Of a stretch of DNA of 64,000 nt, positions 58,462 to 64,000 are shown piece after piece (positions within the stretch are counted from its first letter, which is position 1; each line of letters opens with the position of its first letter). Location of the stretch: assembly GCF_049546785.1 (NCBI RefSeq), contig NZ_JBMWAN010000003.1, positions 248,001 to 312,000 on the forward strand, written 5' to 3'. A model generated the notes under the pieces. The model saw nothing but the letters and a program-made list of their open reading frames with translations, had not been told where the DNA came from and searched no databases. The position numbers and the translations under genes were made by a program. The DNA comes from Nitrospira_D sp035465795. Its GTDB lineage: Bacteria; Nitrospirota; Nitrospiria; Nitrospirales; Nitrospiraceae.

Positions 58462-58794
58462 GAAAGAATTGTCCGTTCGCCTGCCGGCAAAGTCAACGAA
58501 TTCGCCTTTTGCAACAAATCTCCATAGCAGCCCGAGGGGAATATCGTTCCGCAGGGGGCGCTGGGCTCATCATGATTTCCCGGGAGCTTCGTCTTCGAAT
58601 AGGGGGAGGGAGGCCTCTGGGGGGTATCCGGCCACGAGACAGGGGTTTTTGAGGGGGCTGGCAAGGGTAAGGAAACGGTCTTTGTCCTATCAAGTTTGAG
58701 TGCAACCGGCCCGGGCCAGATTTTGATGTAAGTGCATGAATTTAATATTGACAAGGAGTCAAACGGGAGTATACTCCGCCGGTAGTGGGGGAAA
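58462..58794. other. 333-base gap upstream of the dcw cluster
   Basis: No gene; short frames have no ribosome site or conservation. The 3' half carries the promoter described at 58748-58777. MraZ, usually first in this cluster, is absent here. Confidence 0.6.
58748..58777 (+). promoter_or_regulatory. Sigma70-type promoter of the dcw cluster with palindromic -10
   Basis: TTGACA (58748-58753), 16 bases, TATACT (58770-58775). The -10 lies inside the perfect palindrome GGAGTATACTCC (58766-58777), which could be an operator. Transcription would start near 58782, about 13 bases before the rsmH GTG, with GGGGGAAA as ribosome site. Confidence 0.75.
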
Positions 58795-59739
58795 GTGGAT
58801 ATAAGTGGAGGGCAGTATATCGAGGGGAAGTACGAGCATGTTCCTGTCTTTCATGATGAAGTCATCTATTGGCTCAATCCTGAACGATCTCAAGTCCTTG
58901 TCGATGGGACGGTGGGGTATGGTGGGCATGCAGAATTGCTGCTTCGAAGAATGGGAAGCGAATCGACCCTCGTCGGTATTGACCGGGATGAGCAGGCGCT
59001 CGCAGCGTGTCAATCCCGGTTGGCCACATTCGGTCAGCGCGCCATCTTGCTCAAAGGTGACTTCGTGGATGTGAAGCCGCTGCTGCGGAGCGTGGGTGTT
59101 CAATCAGTCGACGGGGTCCTCTTCGACCTCGGGGTGTCGTCGCCGCAGTTGGATGATCCGCAGCGGGGATTCAGTTTCCAAACCGATGGCCCGCTGGATA
59201 TGCGGATGGACCGGGCCGGTGCCCGCACCGCCGCGCAGTTAGTGAACGAGCTTCCCGAGGCCGAGTTGGCCGATATGATTTTCCAGTATGGCGAAGAGCG
59301 GTTCTCGCGGCGCATCGCGCGTGCCATTGTTCAGGCGCGCGCTCACAAGGCGTTCGAGACGACCCAGGAGCTTGTCGCGGTGATTAAGGGGGCCGTGCCT
59401 GCTGCATACCGGCACGGCCGCATTCATTGTGCGACGAGAACTTTTCAGGCGCTTCGGATCGCGGTGAACCGGGAGCTGGACGTCATCGCGCCGGCCATTC
59501 ACGATGCGGTGGATATGTTGCGTCCGGGGGGCCGCATCGCGGTCATTTCCTTCCACTCGCTCGAGGATCGCATCGTGAAGCACACGTTGCGCGCCTTGAC
59601 TGAGGAGCCTCGTCCCCGAGTGAGAGTGTTGACCAAGAAGCCGCAGGTGCCCTCCGAGGCGGAGTGCCGGGAGAATCCGCGAGCGCGGAGCGCCAAGTTG
59701 CGAGTGGCTGAGCGTCTTCCAAAGGAGTGTGTCCAATGA
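58795..59739 (+). CDS. rsmH: 16S rRNA m4C1402 methyltransferase RsmH (MraW)
   Basis: A 314-residue SAM-dependent methyltransferase. HVPVFHDEVIYWL, VDGTVGYGGHAELLL (SAM loop), GIDRDEQAL, VDGVLFDLGVSSPQLDDPQR and RPGGRIAVISFHSLEDRIVK are RsmH signatures. It methylates N4 of C1402 in 16S rRNA. GTG start at 58795. Its stop overlaps the ftsL start by four bases, so it opens the rsmH-ftsL-ftsI-murE-murF operon. Confidence 0.95.
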   Translation: MDISGGQYIEGKYEHVPVFHDEVIYWLNPERSQVLVDGTVGYGGHAELLLRRMGSESTLVGIDRDEQALAACQSRLATFGQRAILLKGDFVDVKPLLRSVGVQSVDGVLFDLGVSSPQLDDPQRGFSFQTDGPLDMRMDRAGARTAAQLVNELPEAELADMIFQYGEERFSRRIARAIVQARAHKAFETTQELVAVIKGAVPAAYRHGRIHCATRTFQALRIAVNRELDVIAPAIHDAVDMLRPGGRIAVISFHSLEDRIVKHTLRALTEEPRPRVRVLTKKPQVPSEAECRENPRARSAKLRVAERLPKECVQ

Positions 59740-60068
59740 AGATGTTGGCGGTGCTCATGGGGCTCTGTCTCGTGTTTGTCTTTGTGTGGGAGCGCGTGGA
59801 TATGGTGCGCCTCGGCTACCACGTCGAACGGCTGAAGCACGAAAAGGTGCTGCTTGAACGGGAGCGGGACGAGCTTCGGGTGAAAGTGGCGACCCTGAGT
59901 TCCCCCGATCGCATCGCAAAGGTGGCGACAGACAAGTACGGGATGAGCCTGCCGCAGCCGGGGCAGGTGGTGATGGTGCAGTCCGGGCCAGCGGACTGGC
60001 CGGCGGCATCCCGCCAGGCGCCGGAGATCCGGATTGCCAAAGTTGATATGCCAGGTGGGAGGCGATAG
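59736..60068 (+). CDS. ftsL: FtsL-like division protein
   Basis: A 110-residue bitopic protein: a membrane helix (MLAVLMGLCLVFVFVWERVD) and a periplasmic coiled coil (YHVERLKHEKVLLERERDEL), then a polar tail. Size, topology and position between rsmH and ftsI identify it as FtsL, which with FtsB and FtsQ regulates septal peptidoglycan synthesis. The start ATGA overlaps the rsmH stop. Sequence conservation of FtsL is low, so identity rests on position. Confidence 0.85.
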   Translation: MKMLAVLMGLCLVFVFVWERVDMVRLGYHVERLKHEKVLLERERDELRVKVATLSSPDRIAKVATDKYGMSLPQPGQVVMVQSGPADWPAASRQAPEIRIAKVDMPGGRR

Positions 60069-61786
60069 TGGCTGGTTCGCCGTTACGCACACGCCGATTT
60101 GTGCTGCTGGTGGTGTTGTTATGCGGATTCGGCGTGGTGCTGTTTCGCCTGGTCAGTCTGCAGGTATTGCAGGCGGCTGAGCTGACCGTCAAGGCGGACC
60201 GGCAGCATCAGAAGACGGTTGCGCTGGAGGGCGCTCGTGGAACCATCGTGGATCGGCACGGAAAGGTGTTGGCCATGAACATGGATGTGCCGTCCGTGTT
60301 TGGTGTTCCGACCGCCCTCGAGAGTCCTGCCCGGACGGCCCGCACGCTGTCTCCGGTCCTGCATGTGCGTGCGGCCGAGCTTGAGAAAAAGTTGCGTCAG
60401 GATCGCAGCTTCGTGTGGCTGGCGAGAAAATTGGATCCGGAGCAGGGACATCGCCTGGAGCAGATGCCGATGGAGGGCATCGGGACGGTGCTGGAAGGGC
60501 GCCGGTTCTATCCGAAGGGGCCGTTATTGGCGCATGTGCTGGGATTTGCCGGCATGGATGGAACTGGGCTTGAAGGGCTGGAGCGCCGCTATGAGGCGCA
60601 CCTTCACGGGGAGAAGCGGGTCGCGGTGCTGCAGCGGGATGCGTTAGGGCGGGTCGTGTTTCCTAAAGGCGAGGCGGAGCAGAATCCGGCGTCCGGTCAC
60701 AGTTTGACGCTGACGATCGACGAGGTCATCCAATATATCGCGGAAAAAGAACTTGAAGAGGCGATGAACAAGACGCGCGCCAAGGCCGGCACCGTGATCG
60801 TGCTCGAGCCCCAAACCGGGGCGCTGCTGGCGCTGGCCATCAGCCCGCGCTTTGATCCGAACTCCGTGGCCGCGCTCACGCCGGGCCGTTGGCGCAATCG
60901 AGCCTTGACGGATGCGTATGAGCCCGGGTCGACGATGAAAGCCATTGTGGCTGCTGCGGCCCTCGAAGAAAAAGTCATGAAACCCGGGACGATGGTGTTC
61001 GGCGAGAATGGCCGGATGACCATCGCCAATACGGTCATTCACGATCATGAGAAGCTCGGCTGGGTCACCTTCGCGGAGGTCATTCAGAAGTCGAGCAACA
61101 TCGGAGCCGCGAAGACCGGCATGGCGCTGGGGGATCAGCGCCTGTATCGCTACTTGCAGGCCTTCGGATTCGGGCAGCGGACCGATATCGATTTGCCCGG
61201 TGAAGCCGGTGGCCTCTTGCGGGATCCGAAATATTGGGGGCGCCGCTCGCTGGCCTCGATTTCCATGGGGCAGGAAATCGGCGTCACCCCGATGCAAATG
61301 GTGTCCGCGATCTCGGTGCTGGCGAACGGCGGCGTCCTGATGAAGCCCTATGTCGTGTCTGAAGTGCGGGATGCGCAAGGACAACTGCTCAAGCAGATCG
61401 AGCCGCAGGCCAAGCGGCGGGTGATCTCGGCGGACACGGCGCGCACGGTGACCTCGATTCTCGAAGGCGTCGTGACCGACGGCACCGGAACGAAGGCGGC
61501 GATTCCCGGGTTCCGGGTGGCGGGGAAGACCGGCACGGCGCAGAAAATCGATCCGCGAACCGGTGCCTATTCTTCCACGCAGTTCGTGGGGTCGTTTGTC
61601 GGATTCGTGCCGGCCGATAATCCGCGGCTCGCCATGATTATCGTGATCGACGAACCGCAAGGGGAAGCCTGGGGCGGCGCGGTGGCCGCGCCTGTCTTCC
61701 GGCGGGTGGGCGAGCAGGTGTTAAATTATCTGGGCGTGTCATCGAATGAACCGGTGAAACTGGCGATGGCGTCAGGCCATCGATAA
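60068..61786 (+). CDS. ftsI: Septal penicillin-binding protein FtsI (PBP3)
   Basis: A 572-residue class B PBP. One N-terminal membrane helix, PBP dimerisation domain (ARGTIVDRHGKVLAMN) and transpeptidase domain with SxxK (EPGSTMKAIV), SxN (QKSSNIGAA) and KTGT (VAGKTGTAQKID). It cross-links septal peptidoglycan during division and is a target of beta-lactams. The GTG start shares one base with the ftsL stop. No PASTA domain. Confidence 0.95.
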   Translation: MAGSPLRTRRFVLLVVLLCGFGVVLFRLVSLQVLQAAELTVKADRQHQKTVALEGARGTIVDRHGKVLAMNMDVPSVFGVPTALESPARTARTLSPVLHVRAAELEKKLRQDRSFVWLARKLDPEQGHRLEQMPMEGIGTVLEGRRFYPKGPLLAHVLGFAGMDGTGLEGLERRYEAHLHGEKRVAVLQRDALGRVVFPKGEAEQNPASGHSLTLTIDEVIQYIAEKELEEAMNKTRAKAGTVIVLEPQTGALLALAISPRFDPNSVAALTPGRWRNRALTDAYEPGSTMKAIVAAAALEEKVMKPGTMVFGENGRMTIANTVIHDHEKLGWVTFAEVIQKSSNIGAAKTGMALGDQRLYRYLQAFGFGQRTDIDLPGEAGGLLRDPKYWGRRSLASISMGQEIGVTPMQMVSAISVLANGGVLMKPYVVSEVRDAQGQLLKQIEPQAKRRVISADTARTVTSILEGVVTDGTGTKAAIPGFRVAGKTGTAQKIDPRTGAYSSTQFVGSFVGFVPADNPRLAMIIVIDEPQGEAWGGAVAAPVFRRVGEQVLNYLGVSSNEPVKLAMASGHR

Positions 61787-61802
61787 CTCAGGTGCTTCTG
61801 CC

Positions 61803-63311
61803 ATGGCGACGACGTTGGCACAATTAGCCGAAGCCTTGCAAGGACGGGTGGATGTCCTTGAGCGGAGGGGGGATCTCGGCGTGCCGGTGGCAGCCATCAC
61901 GGACGACTCCCGAACGGTTCGGGCCGGCAGTTTGTTTGTCGCCGTCAATGGTGAGCAGGCGGACGGCCACCGGTATGTGGCTTCCGCCTTGTCGGCCGGC
62001 GCGTCGGCGCTGGTGATGCAGGATGCCATCGCCGGAGTGACGTGCCCCTACATCCAAGTCTCGGATTCGCGTAAGGCCCTGGGCCTCCTGGGCAGCCGGT
62101 TTTACGGAGATCCGTCGGCGCGTTTGCGCATGATCGGAGTCACCGGCACCAACGGCAAGACGACCACGTCGTATGTCTGCAAATCGCTCCTTGAAGCCAT
62201 CGGAAATCGAGTGGGGTTGATCGGGACTGTGGCGTATCAAATCGGGGCCGAGACGCTTCCGGCATCGCACACGACGCCGGGCGCGTTGGAGCTGCAGAAG
62301 CTTCTGCGGAAGATGGTGGATGGCGGCTGCACGACGGCGGTCATGGAAGTATCCTCACATGCGCTCGTTCAGGAGCGCACGAACGGGTGCGAATACGATG
62401 TGGCGGTCTTTTCGAATCTGACCCAGGACCACCTGGACTTTCACAAGACGATGGAAGCGTATTTTGAAGCCAAGCTGAGGCTCTTCGTGGGGCTGACCGG
62501 GACGACCAAACCGAAGAAGCGGGCGATCATCAATGTGGACGATCCGAGCGGGACCCGCATCGCCTCCCTGTGCCCTGCGCCGGTCTGGACCTACGGGATC
62601 AAGGGGAAGGCGGATCTTCGGGCGGAGGCTGTCCGCCTTTCATTGGGCGGGACAACCTTCACGGCGGCTACGCCTGCCGGGTCCTTCCTGGTCGAGAGCC
62701 ACCTGGTCGGCGAGCATAACGTCTACAACATGCTGGCGGCCATCGGCGTGGCGCTGCACGAAGGGGCGACGATACAACAGATAGGCGAGGCGGTCACGCA
62801 CGTGACGAACGTCCCCGGCCGGTTTGAGCGGGTTCTGGCAGGACAGCCCTTTACCGTCGTCGTAGATTACGCCCATACGGATGATGCGTTGGTGCGGCTC
62901 CTGACGGCCGCGCAAGCCTTGAAAGCCGGCCGCATCATCACGGTGTTTGGATGCGGGGGAGACCGGGATCGAGGCAAGCGCCCCAAGATGGGCCGTGCGG
63001 CGGTCGCCCATAGCGACATGGTGATTCTGACGTCGGACAATCCCCGCACCGAGAATCCGCTGTCGATTCTGGACGAAGTCGAAGTTGGTGTCATTGAGGC
63101 GCTACGGGAACGGCCAGCGGTTATGTATCGCAAGATCGCGGACCGTCGCGAGGCGATCGGTGTGGCGGTCCGGGAAGCCCGGGCGGGAGACATGGTGCTC
63201 ATTGCCGGCAAGGGGCATGAGGACTACCAGATCATCGGCACGACGAAGCATCATTTTGACGACCGTGAAGTCGCGCGTGAAGCGATTCAGCAGCTGAAGA
63301 GCGGTGGATAG
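61803..63311 (+). CDS. murE: UDP-MurNAc-tripeptide synthetase MurE (meso-DAP type)
   Basis: A 502-residue ATP-dependent Mur ligase. P-loop GVTGTNGKTTTSYV, the carbamylated-Lys region, VVVDYAHTDDAL and TSDNPRTENP. The D-N-P-R motif marks specificity for meso-diaminopimelate, so the peptidoglycan is of the Gram-negative A1-gamma type. It adds the third residue of the stem peptide in the cytoplasm. It lies 16 bases after ftsI. Confidence 0.95.
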   Translation: MATTLAQLAEALQGRVDVLERRGDLGVPVAAITDDSRTVRAGSLFVAVNGEQADGHRYVASALSAGASALVMQDAIAGVTCPYIQVSDSRKALGLLGSRFYGDPSARLRMIGVTGTNGKTTTSYVCKSLLEAIGNRVGLIGTVAYQIGAETLPASHTTPGALELQKLLRKMVDGGCTTAVMEVSSHALVQERTNGCEYDVAVFSNLTQDHLDFHKTMEAYFEAKLRLFVGLTGTTKPKKRAIINVDDPSGTRIASLCPAPVWTYGIKGKADLRAEAVRLSLGGTTFTAATPAGSFLVESHLVGEHNVYNMLAAIGVALHEGATIQQIGEAVTHVTNVPGRFERVLAGQPFTVVVDYAHTDDALVRLLTAAQALKAGRIITVFGCGGDRDRGKRPKMGRAAVAHSDMVILTSDNPRTENPLSILDEVEVGVIEALRERPAVMYRKIADRREAIGVAVREARAGDMVLIAGKGHEDYQIIGTTKHHFDDREVAREAIQQLKSGG

Positions 63312-63345
63312 ATCAATTCATGAGGCCGTAGGGTTCGGGGATTCC

Positions 63346-64000
63346 ATGGCACTGTTTACGGTTGAAGAATTGCGGGAAGTCATCAGCGTGAAGGTGCTCG
63401 CCGGCGAAGGGACCCGGTGGGCCAAGCAGCGCGTTCGCCGCCTCAATATGGATTCTCGAACGATCCGCTCGGGGGACCTGTTCGTGGCAATCAAGGGCGA
63501 CCGGTTCGACGGGCATGACTATATCGCGATGGCCCTGTCGCGGGGTGCGGTCGGAGCGATCGTGCACGATGCCTATGTCGTGCCGCAGGCCATCCTGAAA
63601 ACCGGCGGGAAGTCCTCGCCGTTCATTCTCGGCGTGCGCGATCCGCTCTTCGCCTATCAGCAACTGGCCACGCACCACCGTTGTCGCTTCGACATTCCTC
63701 TGGTGGCGGTGACGGGAAGCAACGGCAAGACGACGACAAAGGAAATGGTCGCCAGCGTTCTGGGCCAGCGATGGAGAGTCTTGAAGACGGAAGGCAATTT
63801 GAACAATCGCATCGGCGTCCCGCAGACCCTCTTCCGGCTGACGGCCCGTCATGAGGCCGCGGTGATCGAGATGGGGGTCGATAACGTCGGGCAGACGACT
63901 CGGTTGTGTGAAATCGCGCGGCCGACGATCGGGATCATCACCAATATCGGGCCGGATCATCTGGAATTCTTCGGCAGCATGGAGGGGTCAGCGCAGGGGA
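63346..64000 (+). CDS. murF: UDP-MurNAc-pentapeptide synthetase MurF (3' truncated by window)
   Basis: The frame is open from the ATG at 63346 to the end of the window (about 218 residues). It reads MALFTVEELREVI, NMDSRTIRSGDLFVAIKG, the P-loop VAVTGSNGKTTTKEMV, NNRIGVPQTLF and IITNIGPDHLEFFGS, all typical of MurF. It adds D-Ala-D-Ala to the tripeptide. The gene is 34 bases after murE. A minus-strand frame over it is a shadow. Confidence 0.93.
   Translation, partial: MALFTVEELREVISVKVLAGEGTRWAKQRVRRLNMDSRTIRSGDLFVAIKGDRFDGHDYIAMALSRGAVGAIVHDAYVVPQAILKTGGKSSPFILGVRDPLFAYQQLATHHRCRFDIPLVAVTGSNGKTTTKEMVASVLGQRWRVLKTEGNLNNRIGVPQTLFRLTARHEAAVIEMGVDNVGQTTRLCEIARPTIGIITNIGPDHLEFFGSMEGSAQG

Overview
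The window looks like a chromosomal segment of a GC-rich Gram-negative bacterium, most likely a Nitrospira (phylum Nitrospirota). This is inference from gene content: a cytochrome P460-like protein joined to SmbP-type His repeats (families known from nitrifiers), a copper ATPase with YHS domains, hopanoid and carotenoid genes, a meso-DAP type dcw cluster and many exported small proteins. No rRNA, tRNA, CRISPR array, phage or complete insertion sequence was seen.

Layout. 1-4.0 kb: end of an outer-membrane protein, two paralogous excisionase-type HTH genes, each near small exported metal-related proteins, the P460/SmbP fusion and a cupredoxin-like protein. 4.0-7.8 kb: an AT-richer non-coding stretch, then a divergent LysR / cupin-MFS module that looks imported, with a broken MFS tail. 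8.0-18 kb: TPR protein, Slp-like lipoprotein, DsbA-like protein, Cu+ ATPase, HtrA protease, NikR with a clear operator and a TonB receptor, and a DNA glycosylase. 18-25 kb (minus strand): a GAF histidine-kinase-like protein that lacks its phosphoacceptor His, a holin-like membrane protein, a cytochrome c, and an isoprenoid set (ispA, hpnA, CruF-like). 25-34 kb: mostly conserved unknowns with several Cys-rich zinc-finger-like proteins, DUF2914, EEP nuclease, DUF1499, a divergent SpeD/AdoMetDC homologue, SCP2 and an RbgA-like GTPase. 34-39.5 kb: tetR-MFP-RND efflux operon with a palindromic operator. 39.5-41.3 kb: PilZ and two tandem paralogues.

41.4-47.1 kb is the most interesting block. A split phosphonopyruvate decarboxylase, an AEP-type transaminase, a nucleotidyltransferase, a fusion of a degenerate nucleotidyltransferase with a CDP-alcohol phosphatidyltransferase, and a UPF0104 flippase-like protein lie in one direction with 4-base overlaps. 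Together they could build and attach a phosphonate (2-aminoethylphosphonate-like) head group to lipid. PEP mutase is not in the window.

47.3-58.5 kb: Hsp20 and small proteins, PilZ, two type II toxin-antitoxin modules whose toxins are both broken while the antitoxins are intact, a GST-like protein, an alpha/beta hydrolase, an AT-richer orphan, CstA, YajQ, a beta-propeller lipoprotein and a protein with a nine-residue repeat tail. 58.7-64 kb: the dcw cluster rsmH-ftsL-ftsI-murE-murF (murF cut by the window edge), with a good sigma70-type promoter.

Between genes lie at least three kinds of palindromic element. In two of them the interior is conserved while the stem differs from copy to copy yet stays self-complementary, and the left arm can begin at or a few bases after the upstream stop codon.
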